From contig JADZEM010000159.1 of assembly GCA_020850535.1 (NCBI GenBank), positions 1-32,016 on the forward strand: DNA of 32,016 bases, read 5' to 3'. The first letter of the stretch is position 1. Each line of letters begins with the position of its first letter. Below, in pieces: positions 13,444 through 21,765 of this stretch. Position numbers and translations under genes: made by a program. Below the pieces are notes generated by a model, which was given only the letters and a program-made list of their open reading frames with translations, was not told where the DNA came from and ran no database searches. This stretch comes from Chloroflexota bacterium. GTDB lineage: Bacteria; Chloroflexota; UBA6077; JACCZL01.

Positions 13444-14664
13444 TCAAGCGGGGCCCTGGGCGGCCTCGCGGCTCGGCATCCGGCCTGCCACCGCCATCAG
13501 GGCGCCGACGACGCCGCAGGCCGCCGTGATCGCTCCGAACACCGGGAAGCCCATCGTCGTGATGATCCAGCCGCCCACGGCCTGCGATCCCAGCCACCCG
13601 AAGCTGGCGAACGTCATGTTGACGCCGAGCAGCGCGCCGCGCGCCTCGTTCGAGACCTCGCTGACGCCGGCCATCAGCGACGGCCGTCCGATGGCGTTGG
13701 CGACGGTGTAGACGAAGCCGAACGCTACCGAGACCCACAGTCCGGGCTGCCAGAGCAGCAGCGGCAACGCCAGCAGGCCGGTCACCAGCAGCGAGACGGC
13801 CGACAGGGCCGTCCGCGAGCGGAGTCGGTCGCTCAGCTCGCCGCCCACGAAGTTGCCGCAGAGGTTCCCGAGGGCCACCAGCCCGAGGCCGACAGCCAGC
13901 ACCTCCAGAGAGACGCCGTAGCTGGTCGTGAGGTAGGTGGCGAGGTAGACGGCCACGCCACCGTAGCAGAATCGCTCCATCGAGTTGGCCGTGAGCAGGG
14001 CCAACACACGCGGCGTCATCAGGCTCCAGACGCTCGGTCCGGCAGCAGCGGCAGCGCGGGCGCGCGCCGGCAAGCCCGGCACGGTGAGCCAGACCAGCAA
14101 GGCTGCCAGCAGCACCGCCATGCCCTGAAACGCCAGCGCCCCGCGCCACCCGACGAACGAGGCGAGGTAGGCCACCAACGGCACCCCCAGCACCAGCGAG
14201 ATCGACTGGCCGGTGATCATCCAGCCGAGCGCCCGCCCGCGTTCGGCGGTTGGGAAGGCGTCAGAGGCCGCCGCGAACGCTGTGCCCATGAACGCGCCCC
14301 CGCCGAACCCGCCGATCACCCGCGCGACGAATGCGACCGGCACCACGGTCGAGGCGGCCAGCCCCAGCGGCGAGAGCGCGAGGCCCGCCAGCCCGACCAG
14401 CAACACTGGCCGCCGCCCGAGCCGGTCGGAGATCGCCCCCGCGAACAGCGAGACGGTGCCCCAGGTGACGCTGCTGGCGGCCAGCAGCACGCCCATCGCC
14501 GACAGGTCCGCGTTGAGATCGCGGGCGATGTCGAGCAGAAACGGCGTCATCGCGATGGCAGAGCCGTTGCCGAAGTACGTCGCCAGCACCAGCGAGATCA
14601 GGAGGAACATGCCCGACCGTCGTGGTCTGGCAGTCTCCGGGGTGTCTATCGTCGTCGATACCAT
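13444..14664 (-). CDS. MFS transporter, probable drug/metabolite efflux
   Basis: 406 residues with about 12 hydrophobic helices. MFS motif A is GAISDRLGRRP (76-86), in the loop after helix 2, and a second basic loop (GGELSDRLRSR) lies after the middle of the protein, as expected for two six-helix halves. The GFGGGAFMG and MITGQSISLVLGVPL segments are typical of proton-linked efflux MFS proteins of the arabinose-efflux/DHA1 kind. The substrate cannot be told. No ribosome site is clear before the ATG at 14664; the start overlaps a palindrome (14659-14680), and M19 is a possible alternative. It lies 44 bases behind the YfhO gene on the same strand and could be read through from the glycan operon, though its job looks separate. 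Confidence 0.85.
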   Translation of the reverse strand: MVSTTIDTPETARPRRSGMFLLISLVLATYFGNGSAIAMTPFLLDIARDLNADLSAMGVLLAASSVTWGTVSLFAGAISDRLGRRPVLLVGLAGLALSPLGLAASTVVPVAFVARVIGGFGGGAFMGTAFAAASDAFPTAERGRALGWMITGQSISLVLGVPLVAYLASFVGWRGALAFQGMAVLLAALLVWLTVPGLPARARAAAAAGPSVWSLMTPRVLALLTANSMERFCYGGVAVYLATYLTTSYGVSLEVLAVGLGLVALGNLCGNFVGGELSDRLRSRTALSAVSLLVTGLLALPLLLWQPGLWVSVAFGFVYTVANAIGRPSLMAGVSEVSNEARGALLGVNMTFASFGWLGSQAVGGWIITTMGFPVFGAITAACGVVGALMAVAGRMPSREAAQGPA

Positions 14665-14680
14665 GCCGTGCGGGATGGTA
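14659..14680. promoter_or_regulatory. Inverted repeat over the MFS start codon
   Basis: TACCAT (14659-14664) and ATGGTA (14675-14680) are perfect reverse complements with two more pairing bases inside, and the left arm contains the MFS start codon. It could be an operator or a structure that hides the start in RNA. The arms are short, so chance is possible. Confidence 0.25.
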
Positions 14681-14708
14681 CCCGACCGGGCGGACCGGCG
14701 GAGTCAGG

Positions 14709-17684
14709 CTACCGGCGGCGGGAGGCCAGCCAGGGCAGCGCCAGCCCGATCATCGCCGCGAACAGCAGCACTGCCACGCTGATCGCCGCGCCGACGCGCA
14801 GCGAGAGCGGATCGAACTCCAGCTCGACCGTGTGCGGCCCCGGCGGCAGCGCCACGGCCCGGAACAGGAAATTGGCCAGGTAGACGGGCGCCGGCTGGCC
14901 GTCCACGCGGGCGCGCCAGCCGCGGTGGTACAGGTCGGTCAGCACCAGGAAGCCGCCGGGGCCGTCCGGCGTCGCGATCCGCAAGCGATCTGAGTTGACG
15001 TCGGTGACCGACGCCGCGACCGGCATCGCCGATGGATCGAGCGGTTGGCCGAAGCGCGGGCGGACCAGCGGCAGACCCTCGGTCGGCCCCTCTTCGAGCA
15101 CCACCTGTCGGCTGCCGTCGAACGGCCGCGATCCCATCCGCACCAGCGCGGCGTCCTCGGCCCGCGTCCTGAAAACGCCCTCTGGCACGACGTAGGCCCG
15201 TGGAAAGGCCCGGGTGTTCTCGAGTACGGCGATGCCGTCCTGCTGCCAGAGCTGGCGAAACTTCGAGCGGTCTGTGCTGAACACCGAGCGAACCTTGCCG
15301 GCCGGGTCTACCAGTCCCAGCCCGAAAATCCGCGTGTGCCCGACCGGGTAGATCTGCCGCAGCTCGACGCCGACGACGTCCATCGCCTCGACGTCGAACC
15401 GGGCGAAATAGACGTTTGTGCGCGTCGGCAGGCCAGACGGGTCGGTGTCTGGAATCCGGCCTGCTACGGCCGGGCGCGCGTGGCGCAGGTGGGTCTGCAC
15501 ATCCGGACGGTCGTAGGCGTTCTCGGCGGTGTGGACGCCGGCCAGCAGTTGCACCGAGCGCCGCATGCCGTCCGCGCCCACCAGCGTGACCTCGGCCATC
15601 GGGGTGTCCTGGTCGATCTGCACGCCGTCCACCAGCGTCGAGAGCACCCGCAGCTCGACCGTGCGCGTCGGCTCGACGGTGAACTGGGCGAACCCCGTGC
15701 GGTTCGACGCCGTCCCGCGGAAGAGGGCGTTGTAGGGCCGGTACGCCGTCCCCTGGACGATCTCCACGTCGCGTGGCGGGCTGGCCATGACCAGTTGCCC
15801 GACCGACCAGAGGTCCAGCAGGGCATCCTCCTGGCTGTCCACCGACGACCAGTACTCGAAATGCCGCTGCGTGCCGAGCGAGGCGTACCCCGCCACGGTC
15901 GGCACCCGATTCCTGAGCAGGGTGTTCGGCTCCAGGAACCGCAGCGACGAATCGGCGAAGACGCGGGCGTCAGGGCCGAGCGTGGCAAGGTACGCAGCCA
16001 CCGGCGACGGCTCGACCAGCGAGGCGTACGGCACGCGCGGGTGATAGCCGTGGCCGAAGAGGAGCAAGTCGCCCGCCACCATCACGATGGCCAGACCGGC
16101 CGCGACGGGCCTGATCCGTGGCAGCAGCGCCCAGGCCAGCAGCAGGACGCTCCCGCCGACCAGCAGCCCCACGGTCAGCTGTGCCTGCGGATTGGACAGG
16201 CTGAGACCGTTCACGAGCGCGTCGTAGACCATCTCGCCGCTGAGCCAGCCGTGCTCGTGGAGCACGGACAGGTAGCTCTCGTCGATCAGCATCTTCCAGC
16301 GGACCGGATCGGCCACCAGCCGGCGGTGGAGTCCGGCGATCAGGTAGACGACGACGCCGGCGCCCGCCGCGAACAGGGCTGCGCCCGAGACTGCCAGCCA
16401 GGACCGCCGGCGCTGCCGCATCAAGGCGTCCAGGCCGAACGCCGCCAGCCCGGCCATCGCGAAGACGATCAGGTAGGCGTACCGCCCGGGCGCTCGCAGC
16501 GACGAGAAGCCCGGCAACGACCAGAGCAGCCGATGGATGTTGAGCGGGCTCTGCTCGGCCAGCCCGACGAGCAGCCCGAAGACCGCCAGCAGCAGGAAGA
16601 ACGGCACGATGCGTCGTCGGCTGGCCAGCACCCCGACCATCGCCAGCCCGAGCGGCAGGATCCCGACGTAGAGGTAGCTCTCCCACTGCTGCCAGAGCGT
16701 GACCCAGCGGCCATCCGGCAGCCTGAACAGATACGGCAGGATGATCGTCGCGAGGTTCTGCCAGCGCAGGGGCCAGGTGATGGCGAGGTCGTACCCGAGG
16801 CCGGGGCCACGGTACGACATCCGCCCCAGCTCGTAGAGCGGCAACCACTGCGCGGCGGCGATCCCCAGCCCGATGCCGGCCACCAGCGCTGGCGCCCAGG
16901 CCAGCAGCAGCCCGCGCTCCCAGGGCCGGCCGGCCACCGGCCCGACCACCACCCGGTAGGCGACGAACAGCCCGAGCGTCACCAGGGTCATAAAGACCGG
17001 CTGAATGTGGACGCCGAGCGCGGCCATTGCCATCGCGAGGCCACCGGCCGCCAGCCACTGTTGTCGCCGCCAGCCGGTTGCGCGCAGGCCAAGCTCCGTG
17101 AACGCCAGCACCAGCGGCAGCCAGACGGCGCTGCGAACGACGTTCTCGTGCTGGATCTGGGCCACCAGGAAGCTGCCAAAGCCGAAGACCAGCCCGCCCG
17201 TTATCGAGGCCGTCCGCCCGACGCCGAGCACGCGCAGCAGCACCAGCATGAACGACGCGCCCAGGAACAGGTGCAGCGCCCGCGACACGGCCATGAAGCG
17301 GTCCGGCCCGGCCAGCAGCCCGACGACGAGGTTCAGCGGGTAGAGCATCCCCATCTCACCATCGGCGAACAGGGGGTAGCCGCTGAAGATCAGCGGGATC
17401 CAGAGCGGCAGATGCCCGGCCCGCAGCTCGCCGAGGAACCAGCGGGTCAACGGCAGGTAGAACAGCTCGGTGTCGCGCTCCGCGATGACGAGGTTCCGGA
17501 ACAGATCCTCCCAAAAGAGGATCAGCGAGCAGGCGGCAAACGCCAGCAGCGGCAGCAGCTCACGTACGGTCTCGCGGCGATCCCAGCGCGTGGCGGCTTG
17601 CGGGGCGACGGCCGGAGGCTCCTGCGCCGCCCCCGACCGCTCCGGTCCCTTGCGGGTCTCCACACGGGTGACGGCTGCTGTCAT
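14709..17684 (-). CDS. YfhO-family membrane glycosyltransferase (GT-C type)
   Basis: 991 residues from ATG 17684, seven bases after the stop of the methyltransferase gene; the longer frame overlaps that gene. The N-terminal half has about 12-13 hydrophobic helices, starting with LLPLLAFAACSLILFW. An acidic motif in the first outer loop (ERDTELFYLPLTRW) and the YPLFADGEMGMLYPLN motif are typical of YfhO and other GT-C enzymes. The second half is a soluble extracytoplasmic domain ending in VLTDLYHRGWRARVDGQ and LPPGPHTVELEFDP, followed by one C-terminal helix. In Bacillus subtilis YfhO acts with the GT2 protein CsbB to add sugars to lipoteichoic acid outside the membrane. Here it is the last gene of an operon that also holds a GT2, so a similar outer-surface transfer is inferred. 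The acceptor is unknown. Confidence 0.85.
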   Translation of the reverse strand: MTAAVTRVETRKGPERSGAAQEPPAVAPQAATRWDRRETVRELLPLLAFAACSLILFWEDLFRNLVIAERDTELFYLPLTRWFLGELRAGHLPLWIPLIFSGYPLFADGEMGMLYPLNLVVGLLAGPDRFMAVSRALHLFLGASFMLVLLRVLGVGRTASITGGLVFGFGSFLVAQIQHENVVRSAVWLPLVLAFTELGLRATGWRRQQWLAAGGLAMAMAALGVHIQPVFMTLVTLGLFVAYRVVVGPVAGRPWERGLLLAWAPALVAGIGLGIAAAQWLPLYELGRMSYRGPGLGYDLAITWPLRWQNLATIILPYLFRLPDGRWVTLWQQWESYLYVGILPLGLAMVGVLASRRRIVPFFLLLAVFGLLVGLAEQSPLNIHRLLWSLPGFSSLRAPGRYAYLIVFAMAGLAAFGLDALMRQRRRSWLAVSGAALFAAGAGVVVYLIAGLHRRLVADPVRWKMLIDESYLSVLHEHGWLSGEMVYDALVNGLSLSNPQAQLTVGLLVGGSVLLLAWALLPRIRPVAAGLAIVMVAGDLLLFGHGYHPRVPYASLVEPSPVAAYLATLGPDARVFADSSLRFLEPNTLLRNRVPTVAGYASLGTQRHFEYWSSVDSQEDALLDLWSVGQLVMASPPRDVEIVQGTAYRPYNALFRGTASNRTGFAQFTVEPTRTVELRVLSTLVDGVQIDQDTPMAEVTLVGADGMRRSVQLLAGVHTAENAYDRPDVQTHLRHARPAVAGRIPDTDPSGLPTRTNVYFARFDVEAMDVVGVELRQIYPVGHTRIFGLGLVDPAGKVRSVFSTDRSKFRQLWQQDGIAVLENTRAFPRAYVVPEGVFRTRAEDAALVRMGSRPFDGSRQVVLEEGPTEGLPLVRPRFGQPLDPSAMPVAASVTDVNSDRLRIATPDGPGGFLVLTDLYHRGWRARVDGQPAPVYLANFLFRAVALPPGPHTVELEFDPLSLRVGAAISVAVLLFAAMIGLALPWLASRRR

Positions 17685-17691
17685 CGGAAGC

Positions 17692-18498
17692 TCAGGTCGC
17701 AGCCGTCCCAGCCACGAGCGGCGCGGCCACGGCCGGGGACGGCAACGGATCGACCCGCCGGGCAACGGCGAACACGGACAGCCCCCACGGCAGCCCGACC
17801 GTCATGGCGGCCAGCGACTCCAGGCTCAGCAGGTCGGCCAGGACGCGGTTGAACGGGCCGGGCGGACGCCAGAGGTCCGTCGCCTCGTGGGTGTCGCTGC
17901 GAAGCTCCAGGTAGCGCTTGATCGGCGCAAGCGGGAACAGCAGAAAGTTGGCGTAGGTGGACCGCTCGACCAGGAAGCCGACCGACTCCAGCTTGCGAGT
18001 CAGCTCCTCGCGCGTGTACCGATGGCGGGTGTGGACGACCTCGTCGTGCGCCCCGCGAATCCAGTCGAAGGCGGGCAGGCGGATCAGGGCGACCCCGCCC
18101 GGGCGCAGCACGCGGTGGATCTCCGAGAGCGCGCCCCGGTCGTCGTCCACGTTCAGGTGGTACAGCACGTCGAAGCTCGTCACGATGTCGAAGGAGCCAT
18201 CGCGGAACGGGATCGAGCCGACCGACGAGCGCGCCAGCCGGGTCAGGCCGCGCGTCCGCGCCAGCCCGACCGCCTCCGGCGCCAGGTCGATCCCCGTCAC
18301 CCGCCCGAACCGTTGCAGGTAGCGCGTCATGCCGCCCGAGCCACAGCCGGCGTCCAGCACGTCCAGAGGACGACCGTTGACTCGATCCACCCTCGGACGG
18401 TGCCGCTCCAGCAGCGCCGTCGAGATCCGTCGCATGCCCACATACCACCAGTGTCGCTCCTCCTGAGCGAACATCAGGTCGTACTGTTCGCGCTCCAT
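17692..18498 (-). CDS. Class I SAM-dependent methyltransferase
   Basis: 268 residues. SAM-binding motif I is VLDAGCGSG (47-55), followed by the acidic end of strand 2 (VTGIDLAPEAV), SFDIVTSFDVLYHL and the LRPGGVALIRLP strand of the UbiE/Methyltransf_11 fold. The N-terminus (EERHWWYVGMRRI) is often found in methyltransferases of sugar and lipid gene clusters. The substrate is not identifiable. Position between the aminotransferase (12-base gap) and the YfhO gene (7-base gap) suggests methylation of an amino sugar or of the lipid-linked glycan. The C-terminal region has a moderately hydrophobic stretch (LESLAAMTVGLPWGLSVFAV) but no certain membrane span. Confidence 0.88.
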   Translation of the reverse strand: MEREQYDLMFAQEERHWWYVGMRRISTALLERHRPRVDRVNGRPLDVLDAGCGSGGMTRYLQRFGRVTGIDLAPEAVGLARTRGLTRLARSSVGSIPFRDGSFDIVTSFDVLYHLNVDDDRGALSEIHRVLRPGGVALIRLPAFDWIRGAHDEVVHTRHRYTREELTRKLESVGFLVERSTYANFLLFPLAPIKRYLELRSDTHEATDLWRPPGPFNRVLADLLSLESLAAMTVGLPWGLSVFAVARRVDPLPSPAVAAPLVAGTAAT

Positions 18499-18510
18499 GC
18501 GAGTCCGAGC

Positions 18511-19632
18511 TTACCGGTGGGCCGCGAGCCGCGAGACGATCTCGGCGACCCGTTCCACGTGTTCGAGTGGCAGCTCGGGGTACATCGGCAGCGAGAGCAC
18601 GCGGGCCGCCAGCGACTCGGTTACGGGCAGCGAGCCAGCCCCCATCCCGAGGTCGGCGCAGGCAGGCTGCAGGTGGCTGGGCAGCGGGTAGTGGACATCG
18701 GTCCCGACGCCGGCCGCCTGGAGCGCCGCGCGTAGCTCGTCGCGACCGTCCACCTCGACGACGTACAGGTGGTAGACCGGCTCAGCCCATGGGGCGGTGG
18801 TTGGAATCGTGATCCCTTCCAGCGACTCGTCGTAGAGGGAGGCGCGGCGGCGACGCTCGTCGTTGGCAGCGTCGAGGTGGCGCAGCTTGACCCGCAGGAT
18901 CGCCGCCTGCAGCTCGTCGAGCCGCGAGTTGACGCCGTGCGTTTCGCTGATGTAGCGCTGACGCCAGCCGTAGCCGCGCAGCAGCCGCGCGCGGTCAGCC
19001 ACCTCCGCGTCGTTGGTGGTGATGAACCCGCCGTCGCCGTAGGCCCCGAGGTTCTTGGTCGGGTAGAAGCTGAAGGCGGCGGCATCGCCCATGCTGCCGA
19101 CGCGCCTGCCCTTGTAGCGCGCGCCGTGCGCCTGGGCGCAGTCCTCGAGCAGCTTGATGCCGTGCGGCTGAATGACCTTGCGGATGGCATCCACATCTAT
19201 CGGGTGGCCGAACAGGTGGATCGCCAGCACGACCTTCGTTCTCGGCGTGATGGCCGCCGCGATCTTGCTCGGATCGATGTTGCGGGTCAGCGGATCGACG
19301 TCCACGAAGACAGGCGTCGCGCCGGCCTCTTTGACGGCCACCACCGGCGGCATCCCGACGTTCGCGACGGTGATGACCTCGTCGCCGGGGCCGACGCCCA
19401 GCGCCTGCAGCGCGATCCTGATCGCGTCGGTGCCAGTGGCCACGCCGATGCCGTGCTCGGCCTCGGAGTAGGCGGCGAACTCCGTCTCGAAGGCGGCGTG
19501 CTCGGTCCCGTGAATGAACCAGCCGCTCCCCATCACCCGCAGCGCGGCCTCGTCCAGCTCGGACTTGAGCGCCGCGTATTGCGCCTTCAGATCGAAGACG
19601 GGGATACGCGTCACAGCGGTGTCGGTGGTCAT
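18511..19632 (-). CDS. DegT/DnrJ/EryC1/StrS-type sugar aminotransferase
   Basis: 373 residues from ATG 19632, with AGGAG nine bases upstream; the ATG overlaps the stop of the epimerase gene by four bases (ATGA), so the two are translationally coupled. The longer open frame is not homologous. PLP-binding residues: D164 in LLEDCAQAHG for the pyridine nitrogen, Q167, and the Schiff-base K193 in FSFYPTKNLGAYGDGG. GTDAIRIALQALGVGPGDEV (67-86) is the family N-terminal signature. It would transfer an amino group, usually from Glu, to a keto-sugar nucleotide. The epimerase/dehydratase next to it may make or modify that keto sugar. The exact sugar (3- or 4-amino-6-deoxyhexose) cannot be deduced. Confidence 0.93.
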   Translation of the reverse strand: MTTDTAVTRIPVFDLKAQYAALKSELDEAALRVMGSGWFIHGTEHAAFETEFAAYSEAEHGIGVATGTDAIRIALQALGVGPGDEVITVANVGMPPVVAVKEAGATPVFVDVDPLTRNIDPSKIAAAITPRTKVVLAIHLFGHPIDVDAIRKVIQPHGIKLLEDCAQAHGARYKGRRVGSMGDAAAFSFYPTKNLGAYGDGGFITTNDAEVADRARLLRGYGWRQRYISETHGVNSRLDELQAAILRVKLRHLDAANDERRRRASLYDESLEGITIPTTAPWAEPVYHLYVVEVDGRDELRAALQAAGVGTDVHYPLPSHLQPACADLGMGAGSLPVTESLAARVLSLPMYPELPLEHVERVAEIVSRLAAHR

Positions 19633-20648
19633 CGACGTGACTCCTGCTCGCCCCAGTATTCGTGCCGGTGCTCGCGATAGAAGGCGATGGTGCGCTTCAG
19701 GCCCTCGCGGAGGCTCGTACTGGGCTCCCAGCCGAGCGCGCGGCGAATCTTGTTGTCGTCCGCGTAGACGCTGCCGATGTCGATGGCCTTCTTGTCCTCC
19801 GGGAACGGGACCAGCCGGTAGCTGCCACAGCCGGCGATCTCGATCATCACATCCAGCAGATCGCGCAGGCTGATCGGCTCGTCGCCGCCGATGTTGAAGA
19901 CCTGCCCGTTGGACACGTCCGACGCCCCGGCCCGCAGGAACGCATCCGCCACGTCGTCCACGTAGGTGAAGTCTCGCAGCTGGGAGCCATCCCCGAACAA
20001 CTGCACCTCTTCGTCGTCCAGCACCTGACGGATGAACCAGCCGATGGCCGTCTGGCGGCTGTTCTTGACCAGCATCCTCGGGCCGTAGGTGTTGGTGAGC
20101 CGCAACGAGCAGGCGCGCAGGCCGTACACGTTGTTGTAGAGGATGTGGTACCACTCGCCGGCCATCTTGTTGATGCCGTTCACGTCAGTTGGGTGAAGCA
20201 GGTGGCGCTCGTCGACGGGCAGGTAGTCTGGCCGCCCGTAGATCTGGCGCGTACTGGCGAAGATGACCTTCACCGTCGGGTTGGACTGCCGGCACGCCTC
20301 CAGCAGCGAGAGCTGCGCCCGACAGTTGATGTCCAGGTCGGTGAACGGGTCGCGCATGCTGTCGATGTGGCTGACCTGGCCGGCCAGGTTGAAGATCACA
20401 TCCTGGCCTTCGACCAGCCGCCCCATCGCCAGCGCGTCGCGGACATCGACCAGCCGCGTCGATACACGATCCTCGATCCCACTGATGTTGAAGCGGTTGG
20501 CGCCCGTCGCATCGATCATCGAATCGACCAGCAGGACGTTGGCCCCGAGATCGACCAGCCGTGCGGCGAGATTCGAGCCGATGAACCCGAGGCCGCCGGT
20601 CACCATGACCCGTTTGCCCTCGTAGAAGCGGCCCGCGCGATACGGCAT
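19629..20648 (-). CDS. NAD-dependent nucleotide-sugar epimerase/dehydratase (extended SDR)
   Basis: 339 residues. NAD-binding loop TGGLGFIGS (17-25), NLAGQVSH (87-94), the FASTRQIYG strand (130-138) and RLTNTYGPR all identify the extended SDR family. The position normally held by the catalytic Tyr of YxxxK reads N157-G-I-N-K161 (DVNGINKMAGEWYH): the Lys is kept but the Tyr seems replaced by Asn. C-terminal motifs are GDGSQLRDFTYVDDVADA, NIGGDEP and KKAIDIGSVYAD. The role is likely in making the nucleotide sugar used by the aminotransferase coupled downstream. It starts at ATG 20648, with GAGAGG overlapping the upstream stop, four bases after the GT2 gene. Confidence 0.9.
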   Translation of the reverse strand: MPYRAGRFYEGKRVMVTGGLGFIGSNLAARLVDLGANVLLVDSMIDATGANRFNISGIEDRVSTRLVDVRDALAMGRLVEGQDVIFNLAGQVSHIDSMRDPFTDLDINCRAQLSLLEACRQSNPTVKVIFASTRQIYGRPDYLPVDERHLLHPTDVNGINKMAGEWYHILYNNVYGLRACSLRLTNTYGPRMLVKNSRQTAIGWFIRQVLDDEEVQLFGDGSQLRDFTYVDDVADAFLRAGASDVSNGQVFNIGGDEPISLRDLLDVMIEIAGCGSYRLVPFPEDKKAIDIGSVYADDNKIRRALGWEPSTSLREGLKRTIAFYREHRHEYWGEQESRR

Positions 20649-20652
20649 CCTC

Positions 20653-21399
20653 TCAGCCCTCCCGACGCGCCTGCCGAGCCGGCGTGCGCTGGCGGAGTCC
20701 GCGCCACAGCACCAGCTGGAGCCACAGACGGATCAAGTCCACACCCACCCGCCCAACCCGCCGGAAATTGAAGAACTGCGACTGGCCGTAGGCGCGATGG
20801 TAGTGGTGCACGGGCACCTCGGTCATCTTGAAGCCGGCCTGGACGATCTTCGTCATCATCTCGACGCAGATGACGCCGCTGTCCTGCGTGAGCTGCACCT
20901 CGTCGAAGACTTTGCGGCGGATCAACCGCAAGTCGCAGTCCACGTCGCGGATCGGCAGCCCGAACATGGCCCGCACGACGGTGTGGTACATCCGGCCGAT
21001 GACGACACGATGGAGCGGGTCGCCGCGCCGGATCTTGTAGCCCTGCACCATGTCGACGTCGTCGGTCAGGTTGTCGTACAGCAGGCGGAACTCGCGCGGA
21101 TCGTACTGCGCATCGCCGTCGGTGTAGCAGACCAGATCCTTCGAGGCGTGCTCGAAGCCGCTGCGGAGCGCGCCGCCGTAGCCTCGGTTTTTGGCGTGCG
21201 TGACGACCCTCAGCTTCGGGTAGCGCGTCTGAAGATCGGCCAGCACCTCCGCCGTGTGGTCGGGGCTGCCGTCGTTGACGACGATCACCTCGTAGTCGTC
21301 GGTGATGGCGCGCAGCGTCCTGTCCGCCGTGACCACCATGCTGGCGATCGTGCCGGCGTCGTTGTAGGCGGGGAAGAACGCGCTGATCGAGTGGGGCAC
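20653..21399 (-). CDS. Family 2 glycosyltransferase, DPM1-like
   Basis: 248 residues from a GTG at 21399 with GGGGAGAGG upstream. GT-A signatures are SAFFPAYNDAGTI (6-18), VVNDGSPDHT (40-49) with D43, the metal-binding D94/D96 in YTDGDAQYDP, and a late QSQFFNFRRV segment. It resembles polyprenyl-phosphate sugar transferases of the dolichol-phosphate-mannose synthase kind, but the C-terminal membrane helices found in CsbB-like forms are absent; only an amphipathic stretch (LIRLWLQLVLW) remains. It would charge undecaprenyl phosphate with a sugar at the inner membrane face, to feed the YfhO protein at the end of the operon. It is the first gene of the five-gene unit. Confidence 0.9.
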   Translation of the reverse strand: MPHSISAFFPAYNDAGTIASMVVTADRTLRAITDDYEVIVVNDGSPDHTAEVLADLQTRYPKLRVVTHAKNRGYGGALRSGFEHASKDLVCYTDGDAQYDPREFRLLYDNLTDDVDMVQGYKIRRGDPLHRVVIGRMYHTVVRAMFGLPIRDVDCDLRLIRRKVFDEVQLTQDSGVICVEMMTKIVQAGFKMTEVPVHHYHRAYGQSQFFNFRRVGRVGVDLIRLWLQLVLWRGLRQRTPARQARREG

Positions 21400-21765
21400 T
21401 GGGCCTCTCCCCAGCCCGCGCGTCGAGGGATGCGGCGCGAACGGGACCGGTGGTTCTATCCTGGGTGCGGCGCGCGAAGTCCTGGTCTCGCCCGGTCACG
21501 CGGCGGCCGGAGGATACCAGAGCGTGGACGGACGGGCGCAACCTGAAACCGGCGTCTGGGTCGGCCCCGGCAGCGTACAGCCCGTCCAGATCGATCCTGT
21601 CCCGGCCGGCTGTTCACCTGGGAGCAACCCAAACGTCCCCGGCGGTACGCCGGCAGGCCCCGTGGTCAGTGACGATGGAAGCACACTGCTGGCCGCGGCG
21701 ATGCGAGACGGGGTCCGACGCCGACCCCTTGCGCGACGCCCCCGGGCCAGGGAGAGAGGCCCAGG
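21400..21765. other. Divergent intergenic region, no gene seen
   Basis: 366 bases between the glycan operon and the acyl-CoA dehydrogenase gene. I see no convincing reading frame; the 81-codon frame from 21524 has no ribosome site and no recognisable composition. The minus strand carries TGG-TATCCT (21519-21511), a possible extended -10 for the glycan operon. The two ends form a near-perfect inverted repeat: CTGGGCCTCTCC at 21399-21410 and its counterpart at 21753-21764, each providing the Shine-Dalgarno of its gene. Confidence 0.5.

Noticed and set aside
15045-17852. 935-codon plus-strand frame opposite the YfhO gene
   Set aside because: A shadow of a GC-rich membrane protein gene: Gln/Arg/His/Pro-rich, with no recognisable domain and no ribosome site.
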